The notes beneath the pieces are model-generated. The model ran no database searches. It was given only the letters and a program-made list of their open reading frames with translations, and had not been told where the DNA came from. From NCBI GenBank assembly GCA_963663605.2, contig CAXXVF010000001.1, forward strand, positions 496,001-560,000: 64,000 bases of DNA, given 5' to 3'. Positions 7,399 through 15,905 of this stretch are shown here, piece after piece. The stretch comes from Sporobacter sp963663605. GTDB taxonomy: Bacteria; Bacillota; Clostridia; Oscillospirales; Oscillospiraceae. A program made the translations under genes and the position numbers. Each line of letters begins with the position of its first letter. Within the stretch, counting starts at the first letter, position 1.

Positions 7399-8214
7399 TT
7401 ATGCCTTTTCCATCGGGATGTCGCCGAGGTTTATGTCAGCGTCCGTCGTGTCGACGGCGCTGAAGGTATTTTCAGCAAATCCTTTTGCCGTAATCGTCAG
7501 ATCGTATACGCCGGCGTCTAAGTCTTTAAACCAGAAATCGCCGAAGCCGTCTGTTTTTACCGTCAGGCTCTTGCCGTTGCCGGTAAGGCGGCATTCGGCA
7601 TTTTTGATGATTTCCTCTTCTACAGGATCATAAACGGTGCCCGCGATGAATTTGCCGGGGATGCCCAGATAATACACCGAGGGGGCGCAGCCTGTTTCCG
7701 GTTTGAGCGTTTCGGCCTTTTCGATCAGTTCTTTAAGATCTGCTTCTTCGCCGAACTTTATAGCGTCTGTCGGGCAGGCTTCGACGCAGCGGGGGAGGGC
7801 GTCGTCGTTGTCAAGGATATGCGCGCAGCCCGTGCATTTCTGTGCTATGTTGAGTTCTTCGTTGAAGAAGATTGCGTCGTACGGGCAAGCCTCCATGCAC
7901 TTTTTACAGCCCGTGCATTTCTCCGGATTGAGAATGATGAGCCCGTCTTCGCGGCGCTCGAGCGCTCCGGCTTTGCAGACGTCCATGCAGGGCGCGTTTT
8001 TGCAGTGGTTGCACAAATGCGGAAGGTAGTGCATTTTGACCTTCGGTATTGTGCCGTGTATATGTTCGTCGATATGCATCCAGAACTGGCCGACGTCCGG
8101 CTGCGGCTTGGCATAGGGTGTCCAGTCGTTCCCGCAGTGTTCGTCCTTACAGGCGATCTGGCAGTTGTAGCAGCCGCAGCAGCGGCCGATATCAATCACA
8201 AAAGCTTTTGACAT
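7399..8214 (-). CDS. 4Fe-4S small subunit of a transhydroxylase-like molybdoenzyme
   Basis: This electron-transfer subunit partners the catalytic protein encoded immediately upstream. Residues about 1-190 hold ferredoxin-type Cys clusters (CCGCYNCQIAC, CNHCKNAPC, CTGCKKCMEACP, CTGCAH…CVEACP). Residues about 200-270 form a Cna-B/carboxypeptidase-regulatory-like beta domain (TVKTDGFGDFWFKDLDAGVY). That combination of ferredoxin and C-terminal beta domain matches the small subunit of pyrogallol-phloroglucinol transhydroxylase of Pelobacter acidigallici, as I remember that sequence. No Tat signal is present, so the enzyme is probably cytoplasmic. The start overlaps the upstream stop (TAATG), with a GAGGAGG site inside the large-subunit gene. 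Confidence 0.9.
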   Translation of the reverse strand: MSKAFVIDIGRCCGCYNCQIACKDEHCGNDWTPYAKPQPDVGQFWMHIDEHIHGTIPKVKMHYLPHLCNHCKNAPCMDVCKAGALERREDGLIILNPEKCTGCKKCMEACPYDAIFFNEELNIAQKCTGCAHILDNDDALPRCVEACPTDAIKFGEEADLKELIEKAETLKPETGCAPSVYYLGIPGKFIAGTVYDPVEEEIIKNAECRLTGNGKSLTVKTDGFGDFWFKDLDAGVYDLTITAKGFAENTFSAVDTTDADINLGDIPMEKA

Positions 8215-10907
8215 TATTGTACCTCCTCATTGACAAGCCAGCCGGAGAGGGAGACGCCCGTCTCAAGCGCGTAATTACGCTCGAAAGCATCCGGGTAATC
8301 ACGCATCCAGCGCTCCATCTCCTCATGCGTAACCTTTTCGACCTGCACGAGGAAACTGCTCACGACCATTCCCGTGACTTTTTTAGATGTATTGTTATGC
8401 GGCGTAATGCTGTTGATGCAGCCGCCCCTGTCAAGCTTGCCGGGGATGATGGGGTCGTACCGCGCGCCGTGGTCGACGTATGTGCTGTGCGGAGACAGCC
8501 GCTCCGAGACGTAAGCGCCGCCGAGTACGATGCCGCGCTCGTTATAGACCTTGACGATGTCGCCGTTTTTAATACCGCGCTTTTCGGCCTCGCTCGTATG
8601 CAGCCATACGGGCTCGTACAGATAACCGTCCCGGCCCTTGACTTTCATGGTCGGGATTTCCCGTGTCCAGGTGATGTCGTCGGCCTGGGCGTGCATACGC
8701 CAGCGGGGGTGGTTGGATACGCATAAAAGCGGATAGTCCTTAGCGCGCTCACTGGACAGACGCTCGTCATGGCTCTCGCCTTTTTCGATCCATTTCGGGA
8801 TGGGCGGGCGCTCCGCGTCGAGCGGGAAATGTGTTTCCAGCTTGGTGCTGGAAAATTCCAGAAGGCCGGTCGGCGTCGTCAGCGGATTGTTTTTCGGGTC
8901 TTTATAAAACTCATAAAGGCCGGCCGGTACCTTTTCGACATCCGGGTCGCACGGGACGACGGCATATTGTTTTTTGCAGAGCTCTTCAAAACTCAAGAGC
9001 TCCTTCATATTCGTAGACTCGAAGAAGATGCGCATGACGTCGCGTTTGCTTACGCCCTTTGTATATTCCTCATACAGGCCGAGCTTTTCTGCGACCTTGG
9101 CTACGGCGTCGAAATCGCCGAGGGACTCGCCGACCGGGTCAACGCAGTGCTCCTCGATAAAGGTTGTAACAAACGTGCCGCTGGCCTGGTCCGAGCCGAT
9201 ATCCTCGATTTCAAACCGTGTGGCGACGGGAAGGATGATGTCGGCGAACAGGCAGTCGTTTTCAAGCCACGGATGCTGCGCGACGATACATTCAATCTTC
9301 GGGCTCTGCAGCGCCTCTATGTACTTATTGCTGTCGTTCCAGCATGTCGTCCAGCAGGGAGAATCCGTCCAGATCATGTGGATTTCCGAGCATCCGGGAG
9401 CTGGATAGACGTATTCGGTCCACTGCTCCTCGGCCGGCCCGCAGAAGGAGTACAGTCCCCACCAGCTGATAGGCGGGTTAAGTATCGCGTCATGCACCAT
9501 GCATTTCGGGATTGACTGCTGCGGCGCGATGGGCATAGGCTTAAGCAGCTCTGCGCATTCGTCGTATCCTTCTTTTTTTGATCTGTAGCCGGCAAATCCG
9601 GGGTCGTCGGGCGGTGTCCTCGGCGGGCGAACCTGTTCGCAGAAAAGCGGGTAGTCCGGCATTTGCTTGCCCTGATATGGAAGCGGGTAGTACTGCGAGA
9701 ATATGAACCACTCGAGCATTTTTGCCTGGTGGACGCCCGGCTTGCCGAGCCCGCGCATACCGAGCAGCATCGGCTCGAGCCGGGCCGGCTCGGTGGCGTA
9801 CGGTCCCCGGATCATCGGTCCGCCGTTCCCGTGGATGATCGAGGTGACCTTCTCTGCCCATTCCCGGGCCAGCGCCTTGATCGTCCATACCGGGATGCCG
9901 GTTTTTTCAGCGGCCCACTTCGGTGTTTTGGGGATGCCGTCCTCTTCACCCATGACATACGCTTCGAACTTGTCGAAGCCGTATGCGTGTGTGGCGATAT
10001 AGTCCTTCTCATAAGTGCTTTCGGTGATCCACATATACGCAATGGCCAGATGCAGTGCTGCGTCCGTGTTCGGCAGGATCGGGATCCACTTGTCCGAATG
10101 GACGGCCGCGCCGTAATTGAGATCGGGGCAAACGTAAACGGACTTGAGTCCGATTTCACTCAGCCAGTAACACAGACGGCTGGACATCATGCCCTGTATC
10201 GGATGCGGCGTAGTTTCAGGGTCGCAGCCCCAAAACAGCAGCATATCGGTATGCTCGGCGATATCAGGGTACAGATTGGCCGACGAGGTCATTTCGCCGA
10301 CGGGCTCGCAGCCCCAGACGTTCTTAGCGCCCCAGCTCCAGCCTTCCCAGCTGTCCTGATTGCGCATCTGTACCGTATAGCCGCCAAGCATCGAAAGCAG
10401 CCTGTTCATGCAGCCGTGGCTGGGCTGGATGTGCTTACCTTCGCCGTGCATATCCGCCTGCGCGTAAACGGCTTCGGGGCCGTACGTTTTACCGATGCGC
10501 TTTAACTCATCGGCGACGAGCTGGGCCGCCTCGTCCCATGTGATGCGCACGTATTTGCTTTTACCGCGGTTTTGAACGTTGCGCTCCCCGTTCGGATCCC
10601 AGTCCACGCGTTTGAGCGGGTAACGCACGCGGTTTTTCGAGTAGACCCTCTTTTTGTAGCCCATCCCGATGGGGCCCGGCAGGGCACGCATCGGTGGACC
10701 AAACGTAGAGCCGCGCGCTTCGATCTTCCAGACGTTGAAGTCCTTGCTGTCGTATTTCCACTCGTAATTCAGGGGCCTGATACGCGTGATTTTACCGTCT
10801 TTCACATCTACCCTGGCGGGTGCGCTGCTGTCCATGGTACCCATCAGGCTTGTACTTCTTAAGACCTGTTTTCCGGCACCGATATCGAATGTCTTTTTCC
10901 CATCCAT
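8214..10907 (-). CDS. Transhydroxylase-like molybdopterin oxidoreductase, large subunit
   Basis: This catalytic subunit belongs to the DMSO-reductase superfamily (897 residues from the ATG at 10907, which has a GGAGGAG site; a longer frame to 11060 would run through the promoter). It aligns throughout with the pyrogallol-phloroglucinol transhydroxylase large subunit: KIEARGSTFGPP, NQDSWEGWSWG (Asp185-Ser186, where Ser is the Mo ligand and Asp catalytic in the Pelobacter enzyme), WGCDPETTPH and SPHSTYVDHGARYDP. Like that enzyme it lacks an N-terminal 4Fe-4S motif and a Tat signal. It probably hydroxylates, transhydroxylates or dehydroxylates a phenolic ring. The substrate cannot be fixed; pyrogallol/gallate, resorcinol and other plant phenols are candidates. 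It is controlled with its partner from a divergent promoter facing a PucR-type regulator. Confidence 0.9.
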   Translation of the reverse strand: MDGKKTFDIGAGKQVLRSTSLMGTMDSSAPARVDVKDGKITRIRPLNYEWKYDSKDFNVWKIEARGSTFGPPMRALPGPIGMGYKKRVYSKNRVRYPLKRVDWDPNGERNVQNRGKSKYVRITWDEAAQLVADELKRIGKTYGPEAVYAQADMHGEGKHIQPSHGCMNRLLSMLGGYTVQMRNQDSWEGWSWGAKNVWGCEPVGEMTSSANLYPDIAEHTDMLLFWGCDPETTPHPIQGMMSSRLCYWLSEIGLKSVYVCPDLNYGAAVHSDKWIPILPNTDAALHLAIAYMWITESTYEKDYIATHAYGFDKFEAYVMGEEDGIPKTPKWAAEKTGIPVWTIKALAREWAEKVTSIIHGNGGPMIRGPYATEPARLEPMLLGMRGLGKPGVHQAKMLEWFIFSQYYPLPYQGKQMPDYPLFCEQVRPPRTPPDDPGFAGYRSKKEGYDECAELLKPMPIAPQQSIPKCMVHDAILNPPISWWGLYSFCGPAEEQWTEYVYPAPGCSEIHMIWTDSPCWTTCWNDSNKYIEALQSPKIECIVAQHPWLENDCLFADIILPVATRFEIEDIGSDQASGTFVTTFIEEHCVDPVGESLGDFDAVAKVAEKLGLYEEYTKGVSKRDVMRIFFESTNMKELLSFEELCKKQYAVVPCDPDVEKVPAGLYEFYKDPKNNPLTTPTGLLEFSSTKLETHFPLDAERPPIPKWIEKGESHDERLSSERAKDYPLLCVSNHPRWRMHAQADDITWTREIPTMKVKGRDGYLYEPVWLHTSEAEKRGIKNGDIVKVYNERGIVLGGAYVSERLSPHSTYVDHGARYDPIIPGKLDRGGCINSITPHNNTSKKVTGMVVSSFLVQVEKVTHEEMERWMRDYPDAFERNYALETGVSLSGWLVNEEVQ

Positions 10908-10952
10908 TCCGTCTCCTCCGTTTTCTGAAAATGGGTTTATAAAGCTGTTTAC

Positions 10953-11106
10953 AGTATAGCCCTGCCCCGGATACTGCCGCAATAGACCGCAAAACAGTGT
11001 TTTTCGTGTTTCGTTGTTCAGGTTGCACAATGAGATGCGGGCAGTTATACGCCATTTCACGGTTTTAATGTTTTTCTTGCTTTGCGCCCCGGATACTCAT
11101 TATAAT
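10953..11106. promoter_or_regulatory. Divergent promoters sharing a 12-bp motif
   Basis: The minus-strand promoter for the molybdoenzyme is TTGCGG (10982-10977), an 18-bp spacer, then TATACT (10958-10953). The plus-strand promoter for the regulator is TTGCTT (11077-11082), an 18-bp spacer, then TATAAT (11101-11106). The exact 12-mer GCCCCGGATACT lies inside both spacers (10964-10975 and 11086-11097). It is a candidate operator for the adjacent PucR-type protein. Confidence 0.55.
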
Positions 11107-11182
11107 AACTATCATATACTGCCGAATATCGGGGGATTAAAGAAAGCGCTGTTTTCTTAATTGTGAATAGGAGCAATGCACA

Positions 11183-12871
11183 ATGGATGTACCGCTGAGT
11201 ATCATACTGGACGTACTGTCGAAATATCCGATAGAAAACCATATTCCCGAATCGGATAAACGCGTTTATAAAGGCGTGAGTATGATGCCCAATCCGCCGA
11301 TTGAGCTGGTTGCTTCGCTGATCCATGTGTCGCTTTTATCCGTGGCCGTACAGGCAGGGGGGCTTGAAAACGGTCAGTCCTGCGTCTGTTTACGCGACCG
11401 CGATCGCGACGCTCTGGAAACGGAAGAGGTGCTCAGAGGTCTGATTATAATCGAATCGGAATTCCCCATGGAATACATTTTTCATGAGATTCATTCCGTT
11501 TTTATTGTGCTGTCTGACTGGGAACGGGCTATGCTTGACTGCATCATTCATAAAGACCTCGCGACACTTGTCGCCCTCGGAGAAAATATAACAGGTCATC
11601 AGATTTTTGTTATGGATTCGTCACTGGCGCTGTTGGCGCACACGTCCGGCAGTGCCGAGCAGCTATGGGAAAAACTGCTTCCGCTCGGAAGCTCATATGA
11701 TATCAGGGCGCTTTTCGGAACCGGCAGGTCCGAGGGGGCGCATAATAAACCAACTGTACACATCGTAAATGATTTACTGCTGTCGGAGCATCCGCTGGCG
11801 GTCGGCACAATGGCGATAAACACGTCCTATGCCGTATATGTGATAGCCGAATGCGCGAAGCGTCCCGTTAATTCCACGTTGATAGCTTTGATTGAAATTT
11901 TCACGGCATATGTCGAATCGTTTGTTAAAAACAGGCTGGGCAGCCCGGCGGAATGCGTCCGGGTCTACGACCGGCTTGTCAATGATCTGATAGAAGGAAA
12001 AGTTACAAATCCAAAGATTATCAAAAGCCGCTGTGAGTTTTCAGGCCTTAAGGACACGGCCCCGTACACACTTCTGCGAATTGAGTTTAAACGGCCCGGG
12101 CGTATATCTTATTCGCAGGTGATGGATGAGCTTTCCGTTGTGCTGCCTGAGATTAAGCCGATGCTTTTTAAGGGGCATGTCCTTGCCATACACTACAGCA
12201 AAAACGGCGACTGCAGGCCGCATACCAGAGATTGTGAGGGATTGCCGGAATTTCTGCATCGGTACGGCGCTGTTTGCGGCGTGAGCGGTCTTATGTATAA
12301 TATTGCATCCATAAAGACGGCTTATGAGCAGACGGAATTTGCCGTTGATTACGGCAGGCGCGTTCGGAAAAACAAGCTCCTGTCTGATGAGGATCAGGCG
12401 GAATTGTCCATATCGGTCCAACGAGATGTATACCGATATGAGGACTATGACGTATACAGGATTATTGACGGCGGCAGTCAGCAGAAAGAAATCCCTTATT
12501 CCAACAGCAACTGCCTCTGCGCGCTGTCAAAGCTCTGGCTCAACGATAAAAGCAGCCGGCTGAATAATCTGAAGCTTCTCTATATATATCTTCTGACAGA
12601 GCGCCAGGGCACGCTGACGGCAAGGATCCTGCATATGCACCGCAACAATGTTTATTACCATATCACGCGGATCGAAGAGCTTCTGGGCATAGACCTTAAT
12701 GATCCGACCCTGCGGACAAAGCTTCTGATGACCTACAAAATACTTGACCTGTACGGGGAGGATTACCTCAGCACGAGCGATTACTATAACAGCCTGGATA
12801 CCGAAATCCTGCGGGAGCTGTGCGCCCTGAACAAAACGAAAAGCATCAAAAAGACGCTGGGTGCCCTGTAA
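11183..12871 (+). CDS. PucR-family transcriptional regulator
   Basis: This is a 562-residue regulator. The C-terminal PucR-type helix-turn-helix is clear at about residues 461-525 (TLTARILHMHRNNVYYHITRIEELLGIDLNDP). The middle (about 250-400) resembles the GGDEF-like/CdaR regulatory fold usual in this family, and the N-terminal 230 residues are a divergent sensing region I do not recognise. PucR/CdaR proteins activate catabolic genes in response to a substrate. The gene is divergent from the molybdoenzyme operon, so control of that operon is the obvious role. The ATG has an AGGAG site; the family is typically 400-550 residues. Confidence 0.88.
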   Translation: MDVPLSIILDVLSKYPIENHIPESDKRVYKGVSMMPNPPIELVASLIHVSLLSVAVQAGGLENGQSCVCLRDRDRDALETEEVLRGLIIIESEFPMEYIFHEIHSVFIVLSDWERAMLDCIIHKDLATLVALGENITGHQIFVMDSSLALLAHTSGSAEQLWEKLLPLGSSYDIRALFGTGRSEGAHNKPTVHIVNDLLLSEHPLAVGTMAINTSYAVYVIAECAKRPVNSTLIALIEIFTAYVESFVKNRLGSPAECVRVYDRLVNDLIEGKVTNPKIIKSRCEFSGLKDTAPYTLLRIEFKRPGRISYSQVMDELSVVLPEIKPMLFKGHVLAIHYSKNGDCRPHTRDCEGLPEFLHRYGAVCGVSGLMYNIASIKTAYEQTEFAVDYGRRVRKNKLLSDEDQAELSISVQRDVYRYEDYDVYRIIDGGSQQKEIPYSNSNCLCALSKLWLNDKSSRLNNLKLLYIYLLTERQGTLTARILHMHRNNVYYHITRIEELLGIDLNDPTLRTKLLMTYKILDLYGEDYLSTSDYYNSLDTEILRELCALNKTKSIKKTLGAL

Positions 12872-12892
12872 CAGCGCCTTATTCCGCAATAA

Positions 12893-12932
12893 GCAAAAAA
12901 ACCGGCGCGCCGTCTCGTAAAACGGCGCGCCG
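12893..12932 (-). terminator. Terminator of the cobalamin operon
   Basis: The stem CGGCGCGCCGT (12903-12913)/ACGGCGCGCCG (12922-12932) on the minus strand runs into seven T residues (the A-run at 12894-12901). It lies just beyond cbiZ. Confidence 0.85.
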
Positions 12933-12949
12933 CGTCTTATGTCGGTTTA

Positions 12950-14002
12950 TTATTTCAACAAACAGTAAAGGCCGTACGAGTAGGCCTTGAGAAGCTGGAC
13001 GCGAAAGGAAGAAATTTCGTTTCCCTCCGGCTGAACAGCGGGGTCCATACCCATTTTTTCAAGCAGCGTCCCGGCAGCGCGCAGCGCGTCAGGCGGGGGC
13101 AGGAGTCCCCATTCCATCTGATCGAGAATATGGACAAAAAGCGACGTCAGCGTGACCAGTTTGCCGTTCGTTGAAAGATCATTCAGTTTGTTGGTGTCGA
13201 CACCGGGATGTGCTTCCAGCAGCTTTTCCCGGGTGATACCGTAGCGGCCAAGCCTGCTGAAGATGTCAAACTGCTGCCCGGGGCCCAGGCCCGTCTGGAG
13301 ATACAGGGCCTTTTTTACGGCCTGCATGACGGTGCGGCCTATCAACTCGCCGAGCTTTGAGTGTTTGCCGGCGAAGGTGAGGTACAATGGCGATTCGGGA
13401 TTTGAAACGATGACCGTTCCGTCTGTCCCGGAACCTGTAGCGATGCCGGAGGAGTACAGGCTCGGGGCCAGAAGCTCCTGAAGCGCCGCTGTCTTTGCTT
13501 CCGTGCACGTCACCAGGGCGCGGGCCATCGCACCTTCGGTCAGATGCGCGTCGATGAAAAGCAGTATGTTGATCGTCCCGCCGGCTGGCGTCGAAACGCC
13601 GTCGTGTTCATGCCAGTCGGCCGGGTCTCCGACGCGGCCGCCGTTTGCGTCGATCCCGCCGGTGACAACGGCCGTGACGGTCAGGGTGTCATACGTCCCG
13701 GTCTCAAGTGCAGCGTTTTCCATGTCTGCAGCTGTTGAAAGGCCGCAGGCGTACGCCGGGTCGAGCCCCAGCAGTCCGGCAATAACAGCCATGTGCTTTG
13801 AATATGTCGGCGCCTTGAGCGGCGTGTCCTTGCGTCCGCTGACTTTACAGTCATGATTGAAGACCCATTTCAAGTCCTTTTGGAAGCCGCCGTTTATGGC
13901 CGAGGTGCTCAGGACATCCCGCTGCCCGTCAAAACGGACGATCAGCGCCTGATCCCGAAGTACGATGACGTCGCCGTTTTTAAAAGTATGCAGGGCTGTC
14001 AT
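12950..14002 (-). CDS. cbiZ: Adenosylcobinamide amidohydrolase CbiZ
   Basis: CbiZ cleaves the amide side chain of (pseudo)adenosylcobinamide to give adenosylcobyric acid, letting the cell rebuild imported corrinoids with its own lower ligand. Residues about 1-235 match the CbiZ domain (VLSTSAINGG, GLSTAADMENAAL, TVTAVVTGGIDANGGRVGDPADW, GTINILLFIDAHLTEGAMARALVT). A C-terminal extension of about 115 residues follows, whose function I cannot assign. The ATG at 14002 has an AGGAGGGG site and overlaps the btuD stop by ATGA, so it is translationally coupled to the importer genes. Confidence 0.9.
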   Translation of the reverse strand: MTALHTFKNGDVIVLRDQALIVRFDGQRDVLSTSAINGGFQKDLKWVFNHDCKVSGRKDTPLKAPTYSKHMAVIAGLLGLDPAYACGLSTAADMENAALETGTYDTLTVTAVVTGGIDANGGRVGDPADWHEHDGVSTPAGGTINILLFIDAHLTEGAMARALVTCTEAKTAALQELLAPSLYSSGIATGSGTDGTVIVSNPESPLYLTFAGKHSKLGELIGRTVMQAVKKALYLQTGLGPGQQFDIFSRLGRYGITREKLLEAHPGVDTNKLNDLSTNGKLVTLTSLFVHILDQMEWGLLPPPDALRAAGTLLEKMGMDPAVQPEGNEISSFRVQLLKAYSYGLYCLLK

Positions 14003-14769
14003 GAATCGCTCCCCTCCTGCCATTGTGAAAGCATCCGGCGCATCCAGCCGTATACGTCCATGGAATAGACCGTGTTGAGATTTTTCGCCGTCAGAACGTC
14101 CGGGACTTCGCCGTATGAGACGCACCGGCCCCTGTCCAAAAGCAGGGCGTGCGTCCCGAAGGCCTTGGCGAGATTGAGGTCATGGACAACGGATATCACG
14201 GCGCGGCCTGTTTCCTTCAGCCAGTTTTTGATCAGCCCGAAAATCTGTTTTTGATAGACGAGGTCTAAGTGGTTCGTCGGTTCGTCGAGGATCAGGAGCT
14301 TCGGATCCTGCGCGAGCAGCTGCGCCAGAAAAGCCCGCTGCAGCTCGCCCCCGGAAAGCGTCAGCGCCGATTGTTTACGGAACGGCTGCATGCCGGTCAT
14401 TTCCAAAGCATCATTGATTTTTTTCTCATCGGTTTCATTTTTACCGGAAAACATGCTTTTTGAAAACGCGTAGCGCCCCAGACGAACGATCTCCTCGACG
14501 GTAAAAGAATAGCCGACCGCGTGGCTTTGCGTAAGGACGCCGAAGAGCCTTGCGGCTTCTTTCGGTTTCATATGCGCTACATCCTGACCGTCCAGTATGA
14601 CTTGTCCGCTGTAGGGCACGCCCTGAGCGACGGCGGAAACGAGGGTGCTCTTGCCTGCGCCGTTGGGCCCGACGACCATAAGCCACTGCTGCGGCCTCAC
14701 GCGGATGCTCAGGTCGTCCAGAATGGTGAGATTTCCATATGAAACGGTAAGATTCTTTATATTCAGCAT
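13999..14769 (-). CDS. btuD: Corrinoid ABC importer ATPase BtuD
   Basis: This is the cytoplasmic ATPase of the FecE/BtuD type, 256 residues. Walker A GPNGAGKST, Q-loop LTQSHAVG, signature LSGGELQRA, Walker B LLILDEPTNHLD and the switch His in VHDLN are all visible. It starts 2 bases after btuC. The cobalamin riboswitch and the downstream cbiZ identify the cargo as corrinoid rather than iron-siderophore. Confidence 0.93.
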   Translation of the reverse strand: MLNIKNLTVSYGNLTILDDLSIRVRPQQWLMVVGPNGAGKSTLVSAVAQGVPYSGQVILDGQDVAHMKPKEAARLFGVLTQSHAVGYSFTVEEIVRLGRYAFSKSMFSGKNETDEKKINDALEMTGMQPFRKQSALTLSGGELQRAFLAQLLAQDPKLLILDEPTNHLDLVYQKQIFGLIKNWLKETGRAVISVVHDLNLAKAFGTHALLLDRGRCVSYGEVPDVLTAKNLNTVYSMDVYGWMRRMLSQWQEGSDS

Positions 14770-14771
14770 AG

Positions 14772-15815
14772 TTATTTCGCCTTTCTCGTCTGGTAGAAAA
14801 TAAAGACGAAAACGAATGCGCCGATAAACGACGTCACGACGCCGATCGGCAGTTCTCTCGGGTTGAGCAGTGTGCGCGCGATCAGGTCCGCCAGCATCAG
14901 GAACGTCGCGCCGGCAAACAGGGAAGCGGGAAGAAGGCGTTTGTGGTTGGGCCCGACGAGCATACGCGTCATGTGCGGAACCACGAGCCCGACGAAACCG
15001 ATCGACCCGCCGATCGACACACTAACGCCGACCATGGCGGAGACAGCGATCAAAATGATGTATTTGGAACGCTTGACATTGACGCCGATATGGCGCGCGT
15101 TGTCCTCGCCAATGGCGAAGGCGTTGAGCTCCCGTGCGTAAACCATTATCACCGTTCCGAACAGGATCAGCACGATGAGAAGCGTCAGAGCGTCGCTGTA
15201 TTTAGCGCCGCTCAATGAGCCCATCAGCCAGAATACAATCGAATGGACCTTTTCGCCGGCAAACGTGATGACGAGGCTGATGATACTGCTGGCAAACATG
15301 GTGAAGATCATACCAATGAGTATGATCGTATTCGTCGAGAGTGAATGGTCGATTTTGTAGGCCAGCCCAAGGATCAAGACAAGCGACAAAAAAGCGAATA
15401 TCATCGCCGTGACCATCGTCCCGGCGTTTCCCAGCCCCGGCAATGAAAAGCCGAAGGCAAGCGAAATGACGGCGCCCATACCGGCGCCCGAAGACACGCC
15501 CATATTGGAACTGGAGGCCAGGGGATTTCGTAATAACCCCTGTATGGCCGCGCCGCATAAAGAGAGCGTTGCGCCGACGAGCGCGACGGCCAGAACGCGC
15601 GGCAGGCGCACAAAGACGATTACGGACTGCGAAATGCCCTCCGGGATCGGCAGCCCGAACACCGTGTTCCATATGGCTGTCACCGTATCCCTGACGGGTA
15701 TGGTGACGCTGCCGACGCAGACGCACAGGATCATTGTCGCAAGCATGGCTGCGATAAACAACAGATATTCACTTATCCGAAAACCCTCGGGACGTGCTTT
15801 TGTTTTCAAAGGCAA
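14772..15815 (-). CDS. btuC: Corrinoid ABC importer permease BtuC
   Basis: This FecCD/BtuC-family permease is about 347 residues with about ten membrane helices (LAVALVGATLSLCGAAIQGLLRNPLA is the diagnostic segment, GFVGLVVPHMTRML the coupling region). The start is uncertain: an in-frame stop precedes it closely and only TTG codons at 15815 or 15809 fit, each with a weak site. It lies between the binding protein and BtuD genes in the same operon. Confidence 0.92.
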   Translation of the reverse strand: MPLKTKARPEGFRISEYLLFIAAMLATMILCVCVGSVTIPVRDTVTAIWNTVFGLPIPEGISQSVIVFVRLPRVLAVALVGATLSLCGAAIQGLLRNPLASSSNMGVSSGAGMGAVISLAFGFSLPGLGNAGTMVTAMIFAFLSLVLILGLAYKIDHSLSTNTIILIGMIFTMFASSIISLVITFAGEKVHSIVFWLMGSLSGAKYSDALTLLIVLILFGTVIMVYARELNAFAIGEDNARHIGVNVKRSKYIILIAVSAMVGVSVSIGGSIGFVGLVVPHMTRMLVGPNHKRLLPASLFAGATFLMLADLIARTLLNPRELPIGVVTSFIGAFVFVFIFYQTRKAK

Positions 15816-15839
15816 CCCTGCTTATCCAATGTATGTTTC

Positions 15840-15871
15840 GCTTACCGGGGGCGGCTGCGCCCCAGGTAAGC
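15840..15871 (-). other. Hairpin in the btuF-btuC gap
   Basis: GCTTACCGGGGGCG and CGCCCCAGGTAAGC pair around a GCTG loop with no T-run. It may protect or process the transcript so that the binding protein is made in excess over the permease, as in many ABC operons. Confidence 0.55.
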
Positions 15872-15905
15872 GTTTATGACACCAAATTGATTATAACTCA
15901 GGCGG

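Noticed and set aside
8049..10505. Long plus-strand frames opposite the molybdoenzyme genes (up to 280 codons)
   Set aside because: They are antisense to strongly conserved coding sequence and lack recognisable domains; moderate GC content makes such frames common by chance.
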